From: Allacma fusca
Lineage: Eukaryota > Arthropoda > Collembola > Symphypleona > Sminthuridae
DNA length: 64,000 nt
Direction of reading: 5' to 3'
Assembly: GCA_947179485.1 (NCBI GenBank)
Contig: OX359249.1
Span: forward strand, 32,102,250-32,166,249
The notes beneath the pieces were generated by a model. The model did not search any database. It was not told the origin of the DNA and worked only from the letters and a program-made list of their open reading frames with translations. The position numbers and the translations under genes were made by a program. Positions 13,701 through 25,300 of this stretch are shown piece after piece. Position 1 is the stretch's first letter, and each line of letters begins with the position of its first letter.

Positions 13701-14797
13701 TCACACATACGGTGTCAGTACAAATAAATAAACATTAAAAAACCGATGAACTTTGCTCAAGTTTGTGGATGCAACGACAAAATGTGAGGAGTGCCAACCC
13801 TTGCAGTGCATCGTAGTAGCATAATTCATCCCGTCCGTAAGTACATCTATACACATATCATATACATACAAAATTTAACATTATCTACATATTAAATGAA
13901 GTTCCAAGAAAGAGCCTCAGGCCACACCGTGAAACCACTATCATTTTTCATATCACTGGGAATAAACCAGTATCTGGAGTCCCTATAGTTCATATATTCA
14001 GTCAGGACCGGCCCGTAGTAATTCCTATACATGGGCAACCTCAAGACAAACTATTCACCGTCACAGTCAATGTCAAATAAAAATGATTCCATTCACGTAA
14101 GACTCCCACATCAAAGTATCTTCTTCCTCTGACACTATCTTCCTATGTATATATATACCCCCAAAAGAAAATAAAAATACTGTCTACATCAAAATCCATG
14201 GAGGCGACGAGACTCCCCATTATCCTAAGCCATAAACAAATGACATGTTATTTGGAAACATACAAAAATTCCCAACACATCCGTTTCCACACAGATTAAG
14301 CTCCTCATCCACAATCCAGTCCACACTAACTGAACTGGATTCAACTGATGCCAACAAAATTATAACACCTTTGAAGGTCACAAAGAATCAAGAGTGAATC
14401 AACTCAAATAAGTCACTCTCCCACACCAACTGCCACAGCCTATAATTATACCGTACGACAACAAAGTCTGGAAATGCCTTAATGGATCTCCCATCTACAA
14501 AATAAATATCCCAATTATTATTATCAGCCCCAGCCTCCAACTCCCTACCAAATCCAACCACAACACCATAAACCCCATTAACAAACTATATTAACCCAAA
14601 CCGCAAAACCCTCAACTCCCTTTTCAATTCCTCCTCAACAGGCTCCATTAAAATTTTCAAATTCACCATCCCTCCGTAATGTCTACTACCAACGGAAACA
14701 ATAGTAATAATAATTCTTAAAAACAAAAAGTTTTTTAAAAAATCTCAAACTCACCCGACAGACTCTCCTCTCCAATAGACTTCGGCGTCGATGTCAT
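4778..14797 (-). CDS. BNIP3: BNIP3-type mitophagy receptor, six coding exons, 199 aa
   Basis: Outer-mitochondrial-membrane receptor that recruits LC3/GABARAP-family proteins for mitophagy. Coding exons in transcript order: 14797-14755, 6467-6239, 6112-6034, 5231-5167, 5085-4948 and 4823-4778. All junctions are GT-AG and in phase, and the total is 600 nt. The start (MTSTPKSIGEESLS) resembles insect BNIP3 N-termini. ESWVDI at residues 15-20 contains W17-x-x-I20, the LC3-interacting motif. EEYLRLLKEAQRES (58-71) and SPKSPPNSP (about 91-99) are family blocks. EWIINYW replaces the usual DWIWDW segment. The tail anchor is at about 167-189 (LFLSNFLSLLLGAGIGLWIS), with a small-xxx-small pattern S177/G181/G185, followed by RR and an 8-residue end. 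Asn174 sits where vertebrate BNIP3 has the membrane histidine. Length matches the family (human 194). The first intron is 8.3 kb. The promoter lies beyond 14797 and is shared with PAIP2. Confidence 0.93.
6468..14754 (-). other. BNIP3 intron 1 (8.3 kb)
   Basis: Bounded by a GTGAGT donor (minus strand, at 14754) and a TTGCACAG acceptor (at 6468). AT-rich, with short TA and CATATG-type palindromes such as 9632-9643 and 10005-10022. From about 13.3 kb to the first exon the plus strand becomes clearly C/A-rich and G-poor. This means the transcribed-sense strand is G/T-rich near the start of the gene. Reading frames such as 7116-7424 and 11122-11466 have no splice or family support. No nested gene was found. 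Confidence 0.8.
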
Positions 14798-17700
14798 CCT
14801 AGCAAAATGATGTCTTCACCAAAAAAAAAAAATTATTCTTAATATCAACAAATGACACTTGACAATTGACGTTGACTCCGTCCTCCTTCAAATCCTCCGT
14901 CACAAGAGAATACCTCCCGAAAGACCCGTTATATAAATACCCCAAGATTTAAATATACTTCCTCCAAACTCCCTGGACTCTGGACACAATTCAACTCTTA
15001 CTATCAACGCTCCCGTAGAAATTCCCAAAAGAGAATGACAATGCTTGACTTGATCTCCAAACGGATATATTACCAGAAAGAAGAGGAGACTTGAACTCTC
15101 CAGAAGATGCTCTATCTCAAATAAAACACTGAGCACTGACTGACTACGCTTTACTTTACAGCTGATCTGTCAAAACATTACGTACATTTACATGGTCACG
15201 TAAACCCGTCGTTACTCCAACTTTGTTTTGGTCTGACGTATACACAGAATCTGCGTGTTATTCCTCACCCCTCAACCGCACTCTCCTTTCACTTCCCACA
15301 CTTGACACTGCCCCACACACCAAGCCCCACATCTGCATACACACAGGCCCGAGCCGCCCCCCTAACCCAACCACCAACTCAGCCTAAAAACAATAACCTT
15401 CCAAAACGATATTTTTGTTATTTCCAAAAATTTTATTTCCCATTATTATCCCCTTTACCCGTCCACAGACTCCCATCTTATCCACCCCTACCCATCAGTA
15501 AATTATTACTCACTATTCCCCCATAATAAATACTCACTGACTGGGGTAGTCCTCAAAAGTCCTTTAAAAAGCACGGAGACTCATGAGCGTACATAATAAG
15601 AGCTATGCCTTACAAATACGGCACCATATATAGATGCATAATAGTGATAGAGCCTCTGCGTTATGAACACTTTTGAAGTGCTTTGTACAGTTTCTACTGT
15701 TTGTGTACATACACAATTAAAGCCCCAGTCTCAAGTGCATACTGCATATGTATTGTCTAGTCTAACCCCTATACCTACAGTAGTCTGGAGCATAGTACGA
15801 GGGATACGTCCTGTGTATCCACACAGGGTTCACTCTTCCCATTCGCACTCGTTCACTCACAAGTCACGAATAAGTATACGTGTACATGGAATATAACAAG
15901 TAGAAATCTCAAATTGATACAATGTGAAAGTTTATCCTTTCGTCCTTTCGATACGGCTTCAAGTATGTATGAAATGAGTTAAAGCTGGGCTGCTGCTGCT
16001 GCTATGAGTGCTATGAGGCTGAGAGGAGCGAGTAGATATATGGAAGTAGTGCTTATACTTGCTTATGCATTATGTATATATGCAGAGATGTATGCAGTGT
16101 ATAGGTGGGAATGTATGAGAATAGACTAGTGAAAGAGCAGTGGTGTGCGGAAAGGGGTACTCTACTTCTTGTATGGAGAGGTCTGAAGAGGCAATTGGAG
16201 TTGTTAGAGTTAATGCCTGCGTGTGGGGCAGAGTGGTGGAGCTTTGGACTATTTGGAGCTACTTGTGTGTAGTTGGGAGGGAGTAGAGGAGACTGTGGTA
16301 GTTGTCAAGGCTGCGTGAGCACTGGTGTGTGGAGTGGAAGGGAAGGGGCAGGAGCGACCCTAGCGTCGACCAGAGGAACTGGGGAGTGGAAGTGTTCTGT
16401 TATATAGACAGGTTCTGGTTGGAGTCCTCTTTATGCAACTTTGGGGGACTTGCACGTATAGTGCGGAGTCGGGGTAGAAAGTGGAGGCGAGGGGAGCCGT
16501 GGGGTAGTTCGGGGGAAGAGGCCCTTTGGGAAGGACGTGCCTCACGGAGGTCTCCAAGGGGTTTTTGAAGGGCGGGTGGGTGAGGGAGTGAGGGAGTGGG
16601 GGACGGTGTGGTGTGAGGACAGAGCCTTATTATTACCGTAGAGCTGAGCCCAGAGAGGTTGCGATAGCCTGGGAGTTGTGTGTGTGTGTACATATGCTGA
16701 GAGTAAATGAATAGGAGAGAGAGAGAGAGAGAGAGAGGTAGGAGAAATCGCTTGCTCGAATCTTTGTTTTTTAAAGGCCTGTGGTAGTCTTGTGCATGTA
16801 CACACAAAACATATAGCCCTTGAAGGAAGGTTTGTGGACGGAGTATTGGAAACAGTATCTTATCTTGTTTTGAAGAGTACAAAGGGGATTTTGAAATTGT
16901 GAGTGGAATTTTGGAGCAGCTGAACGTCAGTATTTTGGTAAAACAAAAAACAACTGAGTCAGAGAGCAGGTAAGATGATTTTTGTGAAATTTTTGTCATG
17001 TTTTTGGGGAATTGATTGGAGGAGAGGTGATACTGTGTGTGAGTGTAATTGAGATGAGTTGTTGCATGGTGAAGTTTTGCAAGGGAAGATGTAAGTATAT
17101 GGTGAGGTTGATTGGGATATGAGTGTGAGTGTGTGTGTGCCACGTTGAATTTTATTGGAGTTGTTGGAGGTGAAGGAAGTTGGGATGTTGTTTTGGTTTT
17201 TGGGACGAGTTGGAAGGGAAACTTTTCGGGAAGAATTGTGTGAAAATGATGATGATGATGACTGATGAGGTTGATCAAACGTCAATATGTACTTTTCTAT
17301 TTGAATTGGTTTGTAGGAGCGTTTTGTTTGACGACGTTGATCTCTCGAAGCGTGTCACATCGGAAGGGTAAATGCAAACTGGTGAGACTATACGAAAAAG
17401 CAAAAACGAAATAAATTCTCAGGCCAAGGCTACCACAATTTAGTCTTAACTGCGATGGTATCTATATCACAGTATTCAAAGATGTGCAGCAAGCTGCTGG
17501 AAGTCTGCAAGAGTCAGTTGATAATTTGAACGACGAAATATTGGTTACACGAGTTGCAATGGTTAGAGGGAAAAACTACTGGATTTAGTACAGGTTGTTG
17601 GTAGTAATTTTATATTGTACCAAGGCCATGAGTTTATGTAATGATAATGTTTTTAGTGCGAGTTATATTTCAGACGTTGTGCAAAAAAAAAAATGAAAAA

Positions 17701-18062
17701 AAAAAGAAAGAAATTCAGTGGTATTATTATTAGTATTAACATACTATTTTGAAGGATTGTTTTTTGGAGTCAGCAGTATTTCTCCGTGATGTCACCGAAT
17801 CACTGTAGGGAGATTAATCGTTTGTTTATGTATGCCCATACAATGTTACTGCATGTCAAGTGTATTCATCATTGTGCCGAAATATTCTGGTCGTAATCCC
17901 ATTAGTCTTTGGTATAACTCGAACTCGTATGGTAGTCATGTATACTGTTGGTGGTTGTGAACTAATTTGGTCGAATGAAATGTACATTTGTATGGATGCC
18001 CCAATTTTATGGTGATAGTTTCCTCATTGCGGGTTTTTAACTTGTGGATTTTCTTTTTTAGA
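14798..18062. promoter_or_regulatory. Divergent BNIP3 / PAIP2 promoter interval and 5' noncoding exons
   Basis: BNIP3 begins leftward at 14797 and PAIP2 begins rightward at 18063. Between them the plus strand is C-rich up to about 15,550 and G/T-rich from about 15,960 to 17,350. The flip between these points is the likely transcription-start zone for both genes (inference). The PAIP2 start codon follows an acceptor (TTTTTTAG, ending 18061) by one base, so at least one upstream noncoding exon must exist. A plausible donor is GAAGG followed by GTAAAT at 17368, at the end of the G-rich block. Long open frames on the minus strand here, including one of 292 codons at 16400-17278, look like by-products of the G/T-rich composition. 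No TATA box or initiator could be assigned with confidence. Confidence 0.6.
16715..16736. repeat. (GA)11 microsatellite near PAIP2 5' end
   Basis: Perfect GA repeat inside the G/T-rich block upstream of PAIP2. GA tracts near promoters can bind GAGA-type factors in insects; that role here is inference. Confidence 0.9.
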
Positions 18063-18976
18063 ATGAAACTTCCTGTGGATGAAGAGACGAGTCAGGGGGA
18101 GAATCAAACTAACCATTCGGATCGGGAGAATGAACGTGGGAATGGAGTTGAAGATAATGTCGGAGTTCAAGCAAATGGTTCTGCAGCTACTAATGGATCA
18201 AGCGCGTCCAATCAAGAACCCGATTTTTCCGAGTATTTGTGGATGGAGCATGAGGAAGAGTTTGACGAGCAAGTGCGTTCGATTTGATTGAATTTGTTCA
18301 CCAATTTTGTGCATACGTGTATGAATTTGAGTTCGCTTGGGAGCTACACTTGCAAGTGGAGCATTCTTGGAATTTACATAAAGAGTAATGCGGAACTACG
18401 GAGTTCTCAGAACAGGGGGTTTGCATAAACTTTGCCTTTGTTTATGGCATGCTAATTAAGTATGCAAAAAATGTACCTTATTAGAAGTACATATGTATCT
18501 TTCCAATTGTTTGCTGAAGTATCGTTGCATAATGGGTCGAGATTGATTAATATTTAATAAATATTATTTTGTTTTAGGTTCTGAGGGAACTAGAAGACGA
18601 GGAGATGATTAATTATTACTTTGAACTGTACGAGGCCTCAATTGAAGAGGAGGAAGCAAGGAAGCGCGGCAGTACCAATGTCAATAATGGTCATAATATT
18701 CCCCCGCATGTTGCTGAACGCAACACCCCTGCAAGTGTTCCTCCTGGATGTTCCTTTAACATTCCAGAGTCAACGCAGTCTTATATTGGGGGTTACTCAA
18801 GTTACCAAAATCAAGATGAAATCGAAGAAATTACCCGGGGGTTCAATCGAGTTAGCTTCGCTAGCCGTTTAAATCCGAATGCTGCTGAGTTCATTCCTCG
18901 TGGACAATCCTCTGTTAGCGTGAATCCTAGCGCGGATAACGATAGTCGCCCTCCACCTGATTCTCAGCCATGCTAG
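18063..18976 (+). CDS. PAIP2: Polyadenylate-binding protein-interacting protein 2 (PAIP2), 202 aa
   Basis: Cytoplasmic translational repressor that binds PABPC and displaces it from poly(A) and eIF4G. Two coding exons, 18063-18272 and 18578-18976, are split by a 305-bp GT-AG intron that lies within the PAM1 motif, in phase 0. PAM1 starts at residue 54: DFSEYLWMEHEEEFDEQ (to residue 70), continuing across the junction as VLRELEDEEM. PAM2 is RLNPNAAEFIP at about 167-177, the peptide that binds the PABC/MLLE domain. The ATG follows directly after an acceptor, so the 5' UTR has an upstream exon. The protein is longer than human PAIP2 (127 aa) because of an acidic, Asn/Gly-rich N-terminus and a longer linker between PAM1 and PAM2. 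A candidate poly(A) signal AATAAA is at 19214-19219. It is head to head with BNIP3 and tail to tail with SEC23IP. Confidence 0.95.
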
Positions 18977-19177
18977 AAAATCTCAGTACGTCACGTATTA
19001 CGAATGGATGTATCGTTTATGTGAACATCACGTTTGAATTCTCATTTATCATTTACTGATGTAGAATGGGCTTCTTGTAAGTACATTAATCTTATCTTAT
19101 TATAAATACTACTAATCAAGATTAAAAGGAAATACTTGCACAACAATGCTTCATCAGTTAGATTCCACTTTTCTGTT

Positions 19178-19219
19178 TTTATTAAACGGCCTTATCTTTT
19201 TATTTTGAAGACAAATAAA
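19178..19219. terminator. Overlapping poly(A) signals of convergent PAIP2 and SEC23IP
   Basis: The plus strand has AATAAA at 19214-19219, 238 bp after the PAIP2 stop. The minus strand has AATAAA at 19199-19204 and 19178-19183 (TTTATT on the plus strand), about 200 bp after the SEC23IP stop. If these are the signals used, the two mature 3' ends overlap or abut as antisense partners. Signal use is inferred from position only. Confidence 0.55.
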
Positions 19220-19399
19220 AGGCGGATCAAATAATATCACGTACATTGTTATTAAACTACAACCACGGAAGGAAAATTATCAATCAATGAATTAAACCAA
19301 GTGCATACGTAGCAAATAGTTTGTCGCCAAGTTAAGAAGCCTCCATGAACATTCGGAAGGTTTATCCTCTACAAAATCATTGCAGAGTTCTTATGTGCA

Positions 19400-22300
19400 T
19401 TACGATTTTCGAACAAATCCACTAAGTGGGGGTGGTCCAACCGGTTTGCTCATACTGGCATTGGGAACATTATTAGCTGTTGGGCTTACCCTGGGAATTT
19501 GATTCGTCGACTGAGAAATATTTGACCCGGGTGTATAGTATGAACTACTCTCTGCTATGTTTGAGGAACCCGAAAATGAATTTGTGGCGCTAAATGTATG
19601 ATACGGGGCATTAAAAGATTGCATAGGTGATGTCTGATGATGAGGGGAAGTAAAACTTGAGGCTGTTGTTACGTTGTCGTAGTAGCTGGTTGGAGGTACC
19701 GTTGGATTATATAGTACGCTTGCAGTTTGTTGTGCTACGCTTGGGGCGTTCAATGGAGGTACTGCGCTTGGGGAGTTCATTTGAGGTAATGTCGGGTACA
19801 TTGTTACAGATTCTGCTTCCCCATAGCCCGTTGGATTTATATGCATAACCGACTGGTGGTTACTACTACCATTGTTGTATTGAGCTGGTGAACTACCTTG
19901 AGTATTTAATCCGGGTAATTGCCCAGGTACCGATGTGCCAGTCTGGTTGTTGGGAGTTACTAATGTCAAACTTTGCCTGTCCGGTAACACACCCATGGAC
20001 TGATAGATCTCCTTCATTATTAACAGCATTGTATCCTCAGATTCCCTGTGCCAGAGCAGTACATATCATTGAGAAATGAGAATACACATAAAACGAAATG
20101 CGGCAAAAGATGAACTCAACAAGTTTTGCATTTTAGATTTTTACCAGTAGCACACGTGGCTGCTCAAAGCAAACAGATACTCATTGAAACTCTCCAATGG
20201 TCCTTCCTGGAGGACATAATCGATTCTTCGTCCACCGTTCAGCTGTCCAATCGGGATATCCATACCAACCGAGTCATTCAGATTATCGTCGGATCTGGAA
20301 AGTTCGTCTTCAATCACTCTATCAATCTCTTGCTCCAAATTGGCTTTGGAAGTATCTTCTGTTCGACCAAAACTTGCCAAGTGATAAACTGTCTTCCACG
20401 TACTCTTGATCGTATCGACCATGGTTTGCTTGAAGTCCGTGCCCATTCTGAACATCGCGTCTTTAATCTCTGAAACAATAAGTTCATTTATAAATAAAAC
20501 ATTAAATGTTCAATAGAGTCTCGGTATTTTAATTCGTAACTACAAATGCTTAAAATCGATTGGATTAAATAAAATCCTCAAAAATTATTTGATTGAGGCA
20601 AGTTCAGAAAATGTTAAAACCTAAGTTAGACATTAGTTTTATACCCTACCCAAATGAAAGCGTTTTCGGCCTTTGTGATGCGGTATGACAACAGCAGGTT
20701 TATCAAAGGCTGGATCTATCAAAGGTTCCATGCGATAAGCCACTGGATCGTACGGATGGAATATATTAAAAAAACTTCCACATGTAGGAAGCTTAAATTC
20801 TTGTCCTAATTGGTCAATTCCTCGAACGGATATGAAAACAGCTGCAATTCAGCAACGATTTTAGAGTTAGGTAAATCTGAATGGCATACGGTGAAATAGA
20901 ATAATCGAGCTATGTTCAGATTTAACCTATTGGTGAGCCCAGTGCAAAGTAACAAGTTGGGTGGAAATCAAAGGCAGGATAAGAAATTGAAGGTTGGCCA
21001 GTACCGGCCTGACCAATTGTATAAGAAATCATCTTGGATGATCCTGTGGACCCTGTAAGCGAAAGGTTTTCGGCATCCACACTCTGAAATGGTAAATTCA
21101 CAGATATCCATTGAGCTACAAATTACACTTATATGTCATGTAAACATACAGAACGAAATTGGGAGTTAATTGTCATACGTTTTCCAGACTCGGGATATCA
21201 TCTGATTTGTTTGAATTTTCATCATTATCGGAAGGTTTCTGAGAAACAGAATCAACTCTTATATTAGCTGGCTGATGTGTTAGAAGATCGAAAAGTATAA
21301 GTGAGCCCAAGCTGTGACCCGAAAGTGAAACAGATCCGTCAAAGTCTAAGTTTCTTGACAAAAATAAGTTGTACATTCTGTTAATTTCGTTTCCCACCGT
21401 GTTGACAATACGCTGCAGAGAAAACCATCAGGTATTATATATAAACTTCGATTCCGAAATAAAAGTACATACATTATAAAATATAAATTATACCTGGCAA
21501 TACACTGGACTTGTATAAAACAAAATATCCAGCAATGTATCATTTGTGAAATGTCTAAGTTTAGGAATACTATGCAATGTAATTGGTTTCAGTTTCCGAT
21601 CCACGCCGCAGTCTCCATGAAGTGCTTTATGCCAACAAACGGGTAAAAATTCTATTCGTCCCACTAAAGACTTGTCCAGAGCATTTGTGAAATGCGTGTG
21701 AAGTAGCTGTGTAGACAAGCTCCGAAAATCATCAACTAAAGAGAGGGATGAAATTAATCTACTATAATATTAAATTTTTTTTCATGATTCTTGCAGTGGC
21801 TCACCAGCTTCCACAATGCTCCGGAACTTGAAATCACAAATAGCACCAATTCCATGGACCAGAAAAACAAGATGATCGATTTGGGCTGATTCTCCATCTT
21901 CGATCAAAAATGATTTGTCTACACCACGTTTAACAACTCTGGGTCGCAACTGACTTTCCTACAAGGAGAAAAAAATATTACAAAATTATAACTAGTATTA
22001 AAAATCTCGAAATTCGGTATTCGAAAATATTAGATATTTCAATTTTTCCATTCAAAAACCTATTTACTTACAGGTAAGTTTCCCCATTCATCTGGTGAAG
22101 CAGCTTGACAAAAGTGAACAATGACGTTGGCATTGTGTAAAATTATAGCTTCTCCACCGCCAAGCTCTACTCGACGCTGCCAAACACCCGTATTAATAGC
22201 TGACTCAAATTCATCCTGACGAGGAAAGAATAAAGTCAACCAGTGTATTCAATCTCTAAAATCGCGAACTGTAAATAAAAATGTTAAAAATGTAAATTGT

Positions 22301-25300
22301 TAAATTCACCGGCTCTCTTTTCTTACCTCAATCTGCTGGGCGAATTCTTCTTCGTACGGAATAAACCTATTATCTAAAGGTCCTTTGTAAAACCACGAGC
22401 ACCTCCGAACTTCGGTTGCAGCATCTTCCCAGTAAACTGGTGTTCTCAATCTCTGTGTTACATTTACATCATAGCGACCACCATCTGTTGCAACCAATCC
22501 TGTTGAACCTAGAACAATAAATTCGTTTTGTATAGATCAAAGACCACTGCCTTTTTCATTCTTGTAGTTTAAGCTAACCATTCAGATAGGCGTCTTCCAA
22601 AGCCACGGAATCTAAAAACGAGAATGGTTTCCAGATGCCTTTTCCTTCAACTTCTTTCAGGAAAAACCAGTGATACGAAACCGGAGTGTACTGAAGTGGA
22701 GTAGGATGATTAAGACCCCTGGCAGGGGGTGGTTCACCAAAAACATACCCAGTTCCGGCATATTCTTGCGGGAAACTTGGTGTTAAAGGAGACGGTGCGC
22801 CACTGGCAGGATTGGCTGTGTAGGGTTGTGCAGGTCTAATTCAAACAATAATTCACTCTTTTCATTTTGTCAGAATTATGAAAATCATGATCCAAACATT
22901 TCATTCATGATCTGCTAACAACTACTTTCAGAAATGTAAAAACATATTTATGTACTTACACAGTTGGTACTACACTAGGAAGGGGTTGTGAGGCCAAATT
23001 TCCCATATTATTTACAGCAGGTACTGTTGGAATAAGACCCGGGTACTGTGCGTACTGAGGACGTTGACTCCCGAGCCTGTACTTGTTCACCGTGCCTGAA
23101 CATTTGAATTTTGATTACCAATAATGTCATTTCAAAAAAATTTCAAAACCCGAGAGAAACACGTCAAGAAACTTTGCATGTCTAGTTGCTTGCTAGACCA
23201 CCTAATTAATTTATATCCCATATATGTATACACATTGCTATCTAATAAATGCACCGAATTCTAACTTTACCCACAAAATGTTTTCAAAATTATTAAACTA
23301 CTGAAATTTAAATGTAAACCACATAGAAAAGCAACACCACAACAAATGAATTCAGAGGCAAAACATGTGATCATTCGAGTAAGCAAACAAGAGGAAAGCC
23401 GAGTCAAAGAAAATGCGCTCCAATATAGAACTTAAGATCGTAAATCGTAACTATTGTATAAATTAAGCAGCTTGTGAGAAACAGATAAATAATTAGAAAT
23501 GATGCTGGAAGAACTTGAACTAGCATTACGCCACTCTACATTCAGGTTTCCTTCGTATTTGTAATTTAAATTTGAAATTATTTTTGAAATTTAAAGAGCT
23601 TCCAATAAGCAATAACACAACACACTGAACCAGACTTAATGCCTCTGTTTACATCCTCATGGCATCATTAGACATCAAAATAACCCCCAAGAGTGAGAGC
23701 AGGAAAAGAAATCTTATCTGTAGACAACGAAGGGACAGTCCTATATTTGTAGTCTCACCAGGGGTCAGTACCTTTGACTCACTACTTCCATTTTAAGAAT
23801 CAGATGACTTAAGTTTAGTTGATCGTCAACAAGGTACAGTGACGGTACAAAATGCAAAGAGTAGTTAACCATAATGACAACTTATGCACAATTGTAATCT
23901 AATTTCTAGTACTTGGTTTTCACTAAAATAGCATGAGCATGAACAATAAAAACTGCACGGAGAAATTAAGACGTGCACGTTCACTGCTTTTACATCACTC
24001 GTAATGATGAAATATTTTAAAAGAGAGACGATCTATGTTTTGAACCATAATGCTGTTTGATGGGTATACTTATACAAACTCCTGTACAAACGGTGAGTCA
24101 TAGTAATTCTTACGCTCACGTTACACCACATTCAACGAAGTAACTAATACTTAAAAGTATTTCCTGTTCAAGTAAACATCCTTGGAGAGAACGTGAACAA
24201 ATACATACAGAGCTATTATACTAAAGTCTCAACTCGGCGTAACTCTTACAATTAGCCTAATGCAAGTAAAAAAACTCAACAATCCTCTTATGAAACTGAA
24301 ACAATAATTATTACTATCTATATTGAAGTAGTACTGGCTATCGAATCCCAATTTACTTTTTTCTTATACTCAATTCGTATTTAAAACCTATTTAGCATGC
24401 ATCAAACTTTTAGGATAAGCAGATAGATTGAAGATCAATTACGGATACATAAACACTGAGATGATGCAACAACTAAGCTACCTTGCGGTGGAGCACTTCT
24501 TGTTGCACTAGGTCCAGCATCCGGAGCTAGTGGTGCTGCTGTCAATAGGTCAATAGGTGGTGAAGTCAACACCGGTGAAGTTTGCAGTCCAGGAGCTACT
24601 GGGTGTTCCAACTGGCTGAGACTTGGTGCAGAAGGTTGTAGTAAAGTTACAGGCTTAGAATCATTTGATGAGAAGCTCCCAAGTTCACTAGAGGTGGCTG
24701 TGTTTGTGATTATTGAAGATGATTGGGATATCAAAGAAGGAGTAAATATTGTAGGCGGTAATCCAACAGTATCAGAAATGGATTGTTGTGAAACAGGCTG
24801 ACTTTCCAAAGAAACTGATTCCAAAGGATACGGAGACATGTCAGTCTGTAATTGAATTTCTCCAGGCACAAACAGATCAACAGATTGTGGTACTACAGGA
24901 GTAAACACCGTGGGCATCATAATTGATGACATTCTATCTGCTTCAGTAGCTTGCCAGTCTAAAGGAGGCTGTGACGACATTTTTGATTCGGAAGGTGCAA
25001 ACGTTTGAGAGGTTAGAGATTGAAATGAGTCTTTTACATCTTTGGCTTTGGAAAAGAATGAGAGAAAAGACGAGTCGCGAGTGGATTTTTCTTCCCTTTC
25101 AGGTCTGAACGTGTCTCCAGAGCTTAAACTTTCGGGTAGGCTTTCAGGCATTAGAGAAGGCTTTTCTTCTATTGAAGGGTCATCACTCTGTAAGTCTATT
25201 TCGGCGGTGGCCTCTGAAATTCATAAAAATAAAGTAATTGAGGCATGATGTTCCTTAAGGACTTGTGACAACATTCATTAAAGGTAATTGTTACCTATAA

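Noticed and set aside
15302..15526. Proline-rich plus-strand open frame
   Set aside because: It lies in the C-rich stretch upstream of BNIP3, antisense to its likely 5' region. Composition explains the open frame.
16400..17278. 292-codon open frame on the minus strand rich in His, Ser, Pro and Thr
   Set aside because: It is antisense to the G/T-rich block upstream of PAIP2. Low stop density follows from the composition, and there is no splice support, no family match and repeated simple-sequence residues.
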